Shown: positions 9,630 to 17,636 of the stretch, in pieces
How positions within the stretch are numbered: the first letter of the stretch is position 1
How the letters are laid out: the number at the start of each line of letters is the position of its first letter
Origin: an uncultured Clostridia bacterium
GTDB lineage: Bacteria > Bacillota > Clostridia > Christensenellales > Borkfalkiaceae
Direction of reading: 5' to 3'
DNA length: 41,808 nucleotides
Assembly (NCBI GenBank): GCA_947175515.1
Contig: CAMWNA010000005.1
Location: 1-41,808 of the forward strand
The notes under the pieces: generated by a model
What the model saw: only the letters and a program-made list of their open reading frames with translations
Told to the model about the DNA's origin: nothing
The model's database searches: none
Translations under genes and position numbers: made by a program

Positions 9630-12455
9630 TTAATTTACGGATACATAATTACTCGGTTTCAATACGCCTGCCATATTTAAGCAATCAAGCCTAGCCTGTT
9701 CAGCTGAAGTTAATCTTGAAGCTTGTGTTTTACTGTCCTTATAATAGAATGCGGAAGAGTCGGTATCAAACGTTTTATTAAATATATTATCGTTTGATAC
9801 TGTTTGCGTACGCGATGTGGCTACTGTTACGTTATAAGCAGTGGTATTGAGTTTATATTTATCGTCAACGCCCGTTTCTATAATCGCACAATTATAGAGT
9901 TTAGCTACCCCTCTATACGTAGTATTGTTATCTTTATAATCTTGGGTTACTACAGGATTCAAAGCGTTTTCAAAATAACACGCCTCTATAAACGCATATC
10001 CACCGGCACGGATAGACATATTTGTACCCGTAGATTTATAGTAATAATTGTTGTACATATGCATGTTGGCTTGCCTTGCAAGCGGAAGACGCGACTGGCA
10101 TTTGTCATAGAAATTATGATGGAACGTTATATTCGCAGATTTGTGCGAATCGCCTCCGCCGATAAGTCCTGTTTTATGGGTTTCAATATAGTGGTTATAT
10201 GCAATAGTTACGTACGCAGTACCTTTGAAGTCTGTACTACCGTCTCCGTCGTGTTTATCCTGCTCGTTACATACGTCCCAATAATTCATTCCGATATTAA
10301 ACGTATTATTATGCAACCATATTCTGGTGGAAGTGAATTTTTCTAAGGAAGTAACGCTGGTGCTACCTTCAAAACTGCAAGCATCTTCAGTGTAATCACT
10401 GAACGTTAAATTCTTAATTTCTATAGAGTTTGATTTTTTCCAAGTCAATCCCCATTGGAATAAACCAGCATCGGTTCCTATTCCCTCTACCGTTACATTT
10501 TCCGCACCTGAGATCTGACAATCGTTCCAGCAAGAGTCAAATTCCTTTTTGGAATCGTCCCATTTCAAAGTGCCCTCAAGATTATCTAAAACTGTGGCAA
10601 CAGATGTATTATAGGTATTAAAGCCACCGTCCGACAATTGCTTCTGCGTATAATTCTGCTTTGATAATGTTGCGCCACCATGCCCGAGCGTATTTTCTAT
10701 GACCACATCGGGAGTAATATCGTCGCCGATGTGCCCACTCGTATTATATTCAATGGTGTTCCAAGTAGCAGCGCCTATAGTACCGACTATTCTTATAATT
10801 ACAGGCTTGGAAGACTTAGAAAGATTTTGTAAAATCTTTACTATACCCTTACACGTAGTGCTTCCCAACTGCGCCGTTACACTATTCTTCGTTGCTTCTG
10901 TGACGTAAATTATCTGTGCGTTAGATTTCGGAGTACCGTCATTATTGTAACCGCCGACGCCGGAAGTCGCATTGAAGTGCGCATAACCGGACCTGTCCTG
11001 AGCCGTTACCGTTATATTCTCCTTAACGGTTACTTTATCTCCCGCAACCACTTGAACGTCGTAAATACCTGCAGCGATACCGACTATATCTGCACGCACG
11101 GTAGCCGTTTCGTCATTAACGCGAACAAGTTCATCATCTATTTCTACATATTTACTGTCGCTTTCCGAATGTTTTTTATAATGAACGGAATAACTGTTTT
11201 CACTAACGTTTTTAACCTTGGGGAATTCAACGTAAATCCCTTCGTCGTAGCCTGCGCATGCAGAAATTTTTAAATCATCGGAAAGGTTTGCTCCCCATCG
11301 AGCATAGTAGGTTTTATCGCCGTTATCTGTATTTGTAACCGCAGTAACTTTTGTTCCGCCGCTATTTGCCGTATACCAGCCTATAAAGGTATATCCGTTT
11401 CTGGTGACGTTTGTTGGCAAGATTACACCCGTGCCGTAAACGTAAGAATTAACGTTTCCTGAAACCGTACCGCCGTTTGCATTCAATGTGATTGAATAAG
11501 TTTTAGGCGTCCACTTTGCCCAATACTCAACGTCGCCTTCCGCCGTAGAAGGGATTTGAGAATAAGCTCTACCGGTAAAGTTTTCGTTATCGTACCAGCC
11601 GGCAAAATCGTAATAATTTTTCTCAGGTATAGGAAGCTCTTTTGCAACGCCTTCCTGATATTCGTTAACCTCTTCAGACAGAGCACCGCCGTTCGCGTGA
11701 AGCGTTACGTTGCCTGTTTTACTCTGCCAGCGGGCATAAAAAGTTTTAGCGCCTGAGTCGGTCGCGGAAATAGCCGTAACCCTGTTGCCGCCTTCGTTTT
11801 GAGTATACCATCCAAGGAACCTGTAACCCGTGCGCTCAGGCTCGGGAAGTTCATAATACGTACCGTAGGAATATTCCGTAACGTTGGTTTTAAGCGTACC
11901 CCCGTTAGTGTTCAACGTTAAACCGTATTTATTAGCATTCCACTTTGCATAGAACGTTTTATCTCCGGAATCAGAATCACCGATTACCCTTACCGCTTCG
12001 CCATTAAAGCCTTCGTTTTCATACCAGCCGACGAAAACGTAACCAGTTTTTTCAGCCGAAGGCAATTCCGCGCCTTTAAGATAAGTATAAGAATCAAGCT
12101 CCCCTAAAAGCATACCTCCGTTCAATTCAAACGTAACGCTGAAGGTCTTTGCAGTCCATTTAGCATAGAAGGTCTTATTCCCCGTATCCGTTGAAGAAAT
12201 CTTAGTGATAATTTCACCTTCATAGTCGGAATCGGCGTACCATCCGACGAAATCAAAATTATCCCTTGTAGGAATAGGCAAAATAACTTCAGAGCCTTCT
12301 TTGTAAGAAGTAAGTTCTTCCTCCACGGTACCGCCTTTTAATACAAGCTTAACACTGTGTGAAGTACCGTCCACGCCGCCGAAAATGTCGCACGCGGACA
12401 TTGTAATCATTGATAGTGCAAGTATAATTGCAATAAATGCTTTTCTGAATTTCAT
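9630..12455 (-). CDS. Surface lipoprotein: five InlB B-repeat/Flg_new-type repeats plus polysaccharide lyase family 1 (pectate lyase-like) domain
   Basis: Lipoprotein signal MKFRKAFIAIILALSMITMSAC; five ~70-aa repeats each with ...GGT...Y..G....LP.P...GY.F.GWY...G....I...D.G.KTFYAKW; C-terminal PL1-like stretch DGDGSTDFKGTAYVTIAYNHYIETHKTGLIGGGDSHKSANITFHHNFYDKCQSRLPLAR. Confidence 0.9.
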   Translation of the reverse strand: MKFRKAFIAIILALSMITMSACDIFGGVDGTSHSVKLVLKGGTVEEELTSYKEGSEVILPIPTRDNFDFVGWYADSDYEGEIITKISSTDTGNKTFYAKWTAKTFSVTFELNGGMLLGELDSYTYLKGAELPSAEKTGYVFVGWYENEGFNGEAVRVIGDSDSGDKTFYAKWNANKYGLTLNTNGGTLKTNVTEYSYGTYYELPEPERTGYRFLGWYTQNEGGNRVTAISATDSGAKTFYARWQSKTGNVTLHANGGALSEEVNEYQEGVAKELPIPEKNYYDFAGWYDNENFTGRAYSQIPSTAEGDVEYWAKWTPKTYSITLNANGGTVSGNVNSYVYGTGVILPTNVTRNGYTFIGWYTANSGGTKVTAVTNTDNGDKTYYARWGANLSDDLKISACAGYDEGIYVEFPKVKNVSENSYSVHYKKHSESDSKYVEIDDELVRVNDETATVRADIVGIAAGIYDVQVVAGDKVTVKENITVTAQDRSGYAHFNATSGVGGYNNDGTPKSNAQIIYVTEATKNSVTAQLGSTTCKGIVKILQNLSKSSKPVIIRIVGTIGAATWNTIEYNTSGHIGDDITPDVVIENTLGHGGATLSKQNYTQKQLSDGGFNTYNTSVATVLDNLEGTLKWDDSKKEFDSCWNDCQISGAENVTVEGIGTDAGLFQWGLTWKKSNSIEIKNLTFSDYTEDACSFEGSTSVTSLEKFTSTRIWLHNNTFNIGMNYWDVCNEQDKHDGDGSTDFKGTAYVTIAYNHYIETHKTGLIGGGDSHKSANITFHHNFYDKCQSRLPLARQANMHMYNNYYYKSTGTNMSIRAGGYAFIEACYFENALNPVVTQDYKDNNTTYRGVAKLYNCAIIETGVDDKYKLNTTAYNVTVATSRTQTVSNDNIFNKTFDTDSSAFYYKDSKTQASRLTSAEQARLDCLNMAGVLKPSNYVSVN

Positions 12456-12487
12456 TTTTCTCCTCTCAAAAAAATTATTGCATTATA

Positions 12488-12516
12488 ATTATATCACTAA
12501 ATGTTAGAAATTGCAA
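12488..12516 (-). promoter_or_regulatory. Sigma-A-type promoter of the pectate lyase lipoprotein gene (TTGCAA-N17-TATAAT)
   Basis: Reverse complement TTGCAA TTTCTAACATTTAGTGA TATAAT upstream of GAGAGGAG RBS and ATG at 12455. Confidence 0.7.
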
Positions 12517-12551
12517 TTTTTTGCAACTGGTTTTCTAAATTGAACAAAATG

Positions 12552-12580
12552 AAAAGACGCACGGTAATACCGTGCGTCTT
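12552..12580 (-). terminator. Intrinsic terminator downstream of arsR-family gene
   Basis: AAAGACGCACGGTA/ATACCGTGCGTCTTT inverted repeat directly after the stop. Confidence 0.8.
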
Positions 12581-12919
12581 TCAGCAACCGAGAAACTCAA
12601 CGCCTTTTAGCATAACGTCGTTTACGGTATCGTTGACAAGACTGTAAAAAATTATTTTGCCCTGCCGTTCGCTTTTTACTATTCCCAGATTTTTCAAAAG
12701 CCTTAACTGGTGTGAAACAGTAGTCTGATTAATCTGAAGCACGCGCGACAAATCAGTTACGCACATTTCCGAAATTGCCAAAGCCGATAACATTCTAACA
12801 CGCGTCGGGTCTGCAAATATAGAAAAAAAACAAACGATACTGTCAAGAACGTCGCCTTCCGGAACGTATTCTTTGACCAAATCTTTTGTGCGTCTATCCA
12901 ATAACATAGTTTCAAGCAT
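12581..12919 (-). CDS. ArsR/SmtB family metalloregulator
   Basis: ADPTRVRMLSALAISEMCVTDLSRVLQINQTTVSHQLRLLKNLGIVKSERQGKIIFYSL winged helix. Start set to 12919 (AGGAGG at 12928-12933, ATG 14 nt after TSS region), not 12937 as in the ORF track, which lies upstream of the predicted TSS. Confidence 0.92.
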   Translation of the reverse strand: MLETMLLDRRTKDLVKEYVPEGDVLDSIVCFFSIFADPTRVRMLSALAISEMCVTDLSRVLQINQTTVSHQLRLLKNLGIVKSERQGKIIFYSLVNDTVNDVMLKGVEFLGC

Positions 12920-12939
12920 ACTGAAAACCTCCTGCATAA

Positions 12940-12969
12940 ATTATAATGCCGCGTATGCTTATATGTCAA
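12940..12969 (-). promoter_or_regulatory. Sigma-A-type promoter of arsR-family gene (TTGACA-N18-TATAAT)
   Basis: Reverse complement TTGACA TATAAGCATACGCGGCAT TATAAT in the copA-arsR gap. Confidence 0.75.
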
Positions 12970-13011
12970 AACGTTATATTGACGCATTAAGTCATAAATA
13001 AAGTAATTTTG

Positions 13012-15474
13012 TCACTTACTCTCTATCGACGTAACCGTATATCCCGCTTCGCTTATTACAGATGTTATTACGCTATCTTCAACGGCTTCCCTGCTTCTTA
13101 CAACCGCAAGCTTCTTTTTAAGTTTTACGTCAGCCGAAACGACGCCCTCAACCGCGGAAAGAGCCTTTTCTACGCGATTTGCGCAATGTTCGCAACACAT
13201 ACCGTCAATATAAACGATTTTTTTCATAAACATATCTTCCTTTATAAATTTTTTATTTTTATATCTTAAAAGCCGCAATGCGTTACATACAACGAATAGC
13301 GAGCTTAAGCTCATACACAAAGCTGCAATCATAGGTGTAAACGAAAAACCGAGGGTGGAGAATGCACCTGCCGCAACGGGTATCATAACCACGTTATAGA
13401 AGAACGCCCAGAAAAGGTTTTCCTTTATATTGCGCACCGTTGCCCTGCTTAAATCGAACACCGTATCAAGCGTGCGTAAATCTTCACTTACGAGAACGAC
13501 TCCTGCGGAATCGATTGCAACGTCCGTTCCGTTTCCCATAGCAATTCCCACGTCAGCCTGTTTAAGCGCGGGAGAATCGTTTATTCCGTCGCCAACCATT
13601 GAAACACAACCGCCGACAGACTGCACGTTTTTTACCGCATTCAGCTTATCTTCAGGCATTACCTCTGCAACGTATTCGTCGATACCGACGCTTTCCGCCA
13701 CCGCTTTCGCCGTCTTTTCACTATCGCCGGTAAGCATCGCAATACGCATTCCTCGTGCTTTCAGTAAAGCGACAGCCTGCGCGCTTCCTTCCTTAACCGT
13801 ATCGGCAACCGCAATTAACGCAAGTACCGACTTACCGTCGGCAAAATAGAGCACCGTTTTGCCCTGAGCAGATAATTCCTCCTCACGGGCTTTGACTTCA
13901 TTTGATATTTTTATGCCGTGCAAAAGCTTTACATTACCCAAAAGATAGGTTATACCTTTGTAATCGGCACTGGCGCCCTGCCCGACGGTATATTCGAATG
14001 ATGAAACTTCGACGCTTTCTTCGGCATAATCAACCACGCATTTTGCAAGCGGATGATTTGAATTTTTTTCTATACCGCAGGCAATTTTTAAAACCTCGTC
14101 TTTATCGCAGTTAAAGGTAACGACGTCAGTCACCCTTGGTTTGCCTTCGGTAATGGTCGCCGTTTTATCCAGCAAAACCGAATTTATTTCACTGACCTTT
14201 TGCAGGTTTTCGGCATCCTTAAAAAGTATTCCCAAGCTTGCCGCCCTTCCAGTCGCCGTCATAATCGCCACGGGCGTCGCAAGGCCCAAAGCACACGGAC
14301 AGGAAACAACGAGAACGTTTATTGCGTAAGTTACGCAATGGTCGGCGTTGAAACCTCTATCGATTATCAGCCATATAACGAACGTTAAAAGCGCAACCGC
14401 CGTGACTGCAGGCACGAAAATTCCAGCAACCTTATCAGCAAACTTCTGAATAGGCGCCTTACTTGCGCCGGCCTCGCGCACCATAGTTATTATTTTAGAA
14501 AGCGTAGTCTGTCCGCCCACACGCTCGGCTTGTAATTTTATCAAGCCGCTTTTAACGAGTGCGGCGGAAGTAGCCTCGTCGCCTACCGTAACCTCCACCG
14601 GAAGGCTTTCGCCTGTTATCGCGCATTTATCAACAAACGAACTACCGAAAACAATTTTGCCGTCAACGGGAATATATTCGCCCTGTTTAACAACTACGAT
14701 ATCACCCTCTTTAACTTCCTTCAAGGATACGGTTTTCTGCCGTCCGTCGACTTCGACAGTTACGTTATCGGGGGCGAGCTTCAAAAGCTTTTCAATCTCA
14801 CCGCCAGTCCTGCTTTTAGAAAGCTCCTCAAGCCATTTGCCGACGGTCACCAACGCGAGAATCGTTGCAGCCGATTCGAAATGCAAGTGCATATGAAGCT
14901 CTACCCAATCACCGTTACCGTTAGCAGTTCCGACAAACACTAGCACGGTTAATACCAGCGAATATATAAACGAAACGCCGGAGCCCAGCGCAACGAGGGT
15001 ATCCATATTTGGAACGCGTTTAAAAAGCACGACTGCGCCGTTTTTGAAAAAGGCATAGTTTAGGCCTATAATTGCCGCAGAAAGCACACACTGATAGAGT
15101 GCGAACCAACGAGCATTGCCTTTTTCGGGATTCAAAAAAGGCGGCACAGGAGCACCGAACATATGCCCCATAGAAACGTACATAAGCGGAACCAAAAGGC
15201 AAACTGAAATTATAAACCTTATAAAGGTTTTTCTATCACGCGGCTTTAAACCCTTTGGTGCCTCGCTTTCGCGGCTTATACCGTAGCCGAGTGATTTAAC
15301 CGTTGAAAATATTGCCTCTTCACCCGTCACGCCTTCGTCGAATTCAACCTTCATTGATTTAGCCATAAGGCTAACTTCGCAAAGCGTTACGCCGTCAATT
15401 TTACTTACCGCTTTTTCTATTCCGGAAGAACAAGCCGAACAAGTCATTCCTGTTACATTATATCTTTCTGTCAC
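13012..15474 (-). CDS. copA: Copper-translocating P1B-type ATPase with N- and C-terminal heavy-metal-associated (HMA) domains
   Basis: N-terminal GMTCSACSSGIEKAV, TGES, SCPCALGLATP, GDGINDSPALKQADVGIAMGNG, MSLSS; C-terminal second HMA GMCCEHCANRVEKAL. GTG start with GGAG RBS. Confidence 0.95.
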   Translation of the reverse strand: MTERYNVTGMTCSACSSGIEKAVSKIDGVTLCEVSLMAKSMKVEFDEGVTGEEAIFSTVKSLGYGISRESEAPKGLKPRDRKTFIRFIISVCLLVPLMYVSMGHMFGAPVPPFLNPEKGNARWFALYQCVLSAAIIGLNYAFFKNGAVVLFKRVPNMDTLVALGSGVSFIYSLVLTVLVFVGTANGNGDWVELHMHLHFESAATILALVTVGKWLEELSKSRTGGEIEKLLKLAPDNVTVEVDGRQKTVSLKEVKEGDIVVVKQGEYIPVDGKIVFGSSFVDKCAITGESLPVEVTVGDEATSAALVKSGLIKLQAERVGGQTTLSKIITMVREAGASKAPIQKFADKVAGIFVPAVTAVALLTFVIWLIIDRGFNADHCVTYAINVLVVSCPCALGLATPVAIMTATGRAASLGILFKDAENLQKVSEINSVLLDKTATITEGKPRVTDVVTFNCDKDEVLKIACGIEKNSNHPLAKCVVDYAEESVEVSSFEYTVGQGASADYKGITYLLGNVKLLHGIKISNEVKAREEELSAQGKTVLYFADGKSVLALIAVADTVKEGSAQAVALLKARGMRIAMLTGDSEKTAKAVAESVGIDEYVAEVMPEDKLNAVKNVQSVGGCVSMVGDGINDSPALKQADVGIAMGNGTDVAIDSAGVVLVSEDLRTLDTVFDLSRATVRNIKENLFWAFFYNVVMIPVAAGAFSTLGFSFTPMIAALCMSLSSLFVVCNALRLLRYKNKKFIKEDMFMKKIVYIDGMCCEHCANRVEKALSAVEGVVSADVKLKKKLAVVRSREAVEDSVITSVISEAGYTVTSIESK

Positions 15475-15503
15475 ATCTTTCTCCGTTTAAGTTTTTGACT
15501 GCA

Positions 15504-16019
15504 TCAAAGAAATTTAACCGTTTCTTCCATTGGTCTGAACATAGAATGCCCTGCCGCAGGCTTACTGTCCTCAGCAGGATATCCAAGCGGCAGAATTGCG
15601 ACTATTTGCTCGTTTCGGGGCATAGAAAACGCTTCGCGGATTTTTTCGGGGTCATAGTAACCTACCCAACAGGAACCGATACCAAGCTCCCAAGCCTGCA
15701 GCATAACATGAGTGCAGACGATAGAGCAGTCAATCTCCCCAGTGTGATATTCTGAAGTAAAAGGGTTCTTCCACTCCCTTTCCTTTACCGACGTAAAAAT
15801 TATAGCCGTGCTCGCGCCGAATACAAATTTCGACAAAGCCTTTAATTTTTCAATGGCTTCCTCGCTTCTTAAAACGTAAAGTTTTTGCGGTTGATTGTTG
15901 CAAGCCGTAGGCGCAACGTTGGCTGCCTCCAATAAAATTTTCAGTTTTTCGTCTTCGATTTTCTTTTCCGAAAACTTGCGCACAGAATAGCGCGATTTTA
16001 CAAGTTCTATGAAATTCAT
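15504..16019 (-). CDS. Nitroreductase family protein
   Basis: FIELVKSRYSVRKFSEKKIE...ANVAPTACNNQPQKLYV...LGIGSCWVGYYDPEKIREAF...PLGYPAE; RBS AGGAGGATCCT-ATG. Confidence 0.95.
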   Translation of the reverse strand: MNFIELVKSRYSVRKFSEKKIEDEKLKILLEAANVAPTACNNQPQKLYVLRSEEAIEKLKALSKFVFGASTAIIFTSVKEREWKNPFTSEYHTGEIDCSIVCTHVMLQAWELGIGSCWVGYYDPEKIREAFSMPRNEQIVAILPLGYPAEDSKPAAGHSMFRPMEETVKFL

Positions 16020-16041
16020 AGGATCCTCCTTTCAAATTTCG

Positions 16042-16071
16042 TTGACAAAAGCTTTCATCTGATACTATAAT
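16042..16071 (+). promoter_or_regulatory. Sigma-A-type promoter of the HxlR-family gene (TTGACA-N18-TATAAT)
   Basis: TTGACA 16042-16047, TATAAT 16066-16071. Confidence 0.75.
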
Positions 16072-16094
16072 AACACAAGCTTTCCGTTTGTCAA
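16067..16094 (-). promoter_or_regulatory. Divergent promoter of the nitroreductase gene (TTGACA-N16-TATTAT), sharing its -10 with the plus-strand promoter
   Basis: Reverse complement: TTGACA (16094-16089), TATTAT (16072-16067). Confidence 0.6.
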
Positions 16095-16098
16095 GAAC

Positions 16099-16112
16099 GC
16101 ACTTTAAAGTGC
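16099..16112. promoter_or_regulatory. Candidate regulator operator: perfect palindrome GCACTTTAAAGTGC
   Basis: 14-nt perfect palindrome next to the nitroreductase -35 and within the hxlR leader. Confidence 0.5.
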
Positions 16113-16145
16113 AATACTTACCTTTTGGAAAGTAAGGAGATAACT

Positions 16146-16520
16146 ATGGATGAAGAAATTTTAAAAAGCTGCAGCTGCCCTTTGGACGCAACACTTGCCG
16201 TTATCGGCGGAAAATATAAGATTGATATAATCTACTATCTGTTCGGAAGAACGCTCAGGTACAGTCAGCTCGCAAAGCTTATAGGCGCTACGCCGAAAAT
16301 GCTTGCCGAACAGCTTAAACAGCTTGAACGCGACGGCATAGTCAAACGCGTTCTATACCCCGTCGTACCGCCTAAAACCGAGTATTCTTTAACACCTCTC
16401 GGTGAGGAACTGCGTGCGTCTCTTCTTGAAATGTATAAATTCGGACAAAGACTGTATGCGCTCAGCAATATAAAGCCTAGGTGCGGCGCCGCAGAAGATT
16501 TGGCGCGGCTTCAAAACTGA
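16146..16520 (+). CDS. HxlR/DUF24 family winged-helix regulator
   Basis: MDEEILKSCSCPLDATLAVIGGKYKIDIIYYLF...LRYSQLAKLIGATPKMLAEQLKQLERDGIVKRVLYPVVPPKTEYSLTPLG; start moved to 16146 because of AAGGAGATAACT-ATG. Confidence 0.94.
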   Translation: MDEEILKSCSCPLDATLAVIGGKYKIDIIYYLFGRTLRYSQLAKLIGATPKMLAEQLKQLERDGIVKRVLYPVVPPKTEYSLTPLGEELRASLLEMYKFGQRLYALSNIKPRCGAAEDLARLQN

Positions 16521-16537
16521 ATAACATTATTAATTTT

Positions 16538-16576
16538 AAAGCCTGATTGCCGTTTTGTCAACGGTAATCAGGCTTT
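16538..16576. terminator. Bidirectional intrinsic terminator between convergent hxlR-family and asparaginase genes
   Basis: AAAGCCTGATTGCCGTT-ttgtc-AACGGTAATCAGGCTTT inverted repeat. Confidence 0.85.
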
Positions 16577-16604
16577 ATTGATATTAAATTTTAACTACGG
16601 TTAA

Positions 16605-17630
16605 CTAATTCAATTTTTCGAAGAAATAATTTTCATCCAGCTCGCCTTCGATACTCGCTCCCGAACCGAGCGCGAGCAAAACCTTTGCCGTAGCCATTTC
16701 AAAGCTGATATCGTAGGCGGCAATACACTCGTCCGTCAAGCCTAGCGCGCTTTCATAGATCCGTGCGCGACTGTCAATAGGTGCAATTACTACTTCTATT
16801 CCCAAGCCTTTACAATAGGCTAAAAAGTTCTTAAAGTTTGCTTCCTTGCCTTTTGTACAAACCGTGCCGCTGTGATAAAGCTGAACCATTACGGCTTTCG
16901 GCTTTACTTCGGTAAAGCGGTAATAGTCAAAATTCAAAAGCGAATGCGCCTGAATAGTCACCATATCCGTACACAGCTTCTGCGCCCTGCAGGGCTTTCT
17001 TTTAAGCCTTAACTGTTCTTCCGAAGGGTTTAAAGGATTTTGCAAATAGACAAACTTTCCGCCAATAATCTCGCCGAAATGAACCTTTAAAATACTGTCG
17101 TATTCGCCGCTTATCTGCGTTGCCGAAGTGAGACGGCTTGCGAGGTGAATTTTGCAGTTTTCTCCGTAGTTTGTAAAGCTGACAAACACTCCGCCGTAGT
17201 CAACGGCTTGAATAAATTCAACCGCGCCGTAAAAGTTGGTTAAACCGTTGCTTCTGTCGTCATCCAAAGGATACAGCGCCGAAACGAATACAATCGGAAT
17301 TTGTATATCACAAAAAATCTGACTGAAAAGGTTAGCGGTAAAACACAATGTGTCCGTACCGTGCGTTAAAATAATGCCGTCATACTCCTCTTTATTAACG
17401 CCGCGTACGCAGTCCGCCATAACCTCCAAATCCGCAGGCTGCACGTTTTCACTTAGAATATTTAAAGGGCGAAGCTCGTCAAATTGGATATTCCCGCCGA
17501 ATGCCTGCTTATATTTTTCAATAAGCAGACTTTTACTTTCGTTCTTTAAATCAACTACGCCGCCGCACGTCTGCGAACCGATTGTGCCGCCCGTAAAAAT
17601 TACGCAAATTCTGTTTTTCTTGCAGTTCAT
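16605..17630 (-). CDS. ansA: Type I-like L-asparaginase
   Basis: ICVIFTGGTIGSQ, ILTHGTDTLCFTA, FVSALYPLDDDRSNG: asparaginase signatures. Confidence 0.92.
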   Translation of the reverse strand: MNCKKNRICVIFTGGTIGSQTCGGVVDLKNESKSLLIEKYKQAFGGNIQFDELRPLNILSENVQPADLEVMADCVRGVNKEEYDGIILTHGTDTLCFTANLFSQIFCDIQIPIVFVSALYPLDDDRSNGLTNFYGAVEFIQAVDYGGVFVSFTNYGENCKIHLASRLTSATQISGEYDSILKVHFGEIIGGKFVYLQNPLNPSEEQLRLKRKPCRAQKLCTDMVTIQAHSLLNFDYYRFTEVKPKAVMVQLYHSGTVCTKGKEANFKNFLAYCKGLGIEVVIAPIDSRARIYESALGLTDECIAAYDISFEMATAKVLLALGSGASIEGELDENYFFEKLN

Positions 17631-17636
17631 ATAATC

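Noticed and set aside
9804-10346. 180-aa plus-strand ORF
   Set aside because: Antisense to the pectate lyase domain, whose reading frame shows clear family motifs.
9630-12455. Possible tandem DNA repeat array from the five protein repeats
   Set aside because: Repeats are conserved at protein level but diverged at nucleotide level; no short-period tandem or CRISPR-like structure.
12757-12987. 76-aa minus-strand ORF in another frame over arsR
   Set aside because: Overlaps the ArsR reading frame and promoter; the ArsR frame has clear winged-helix homology.
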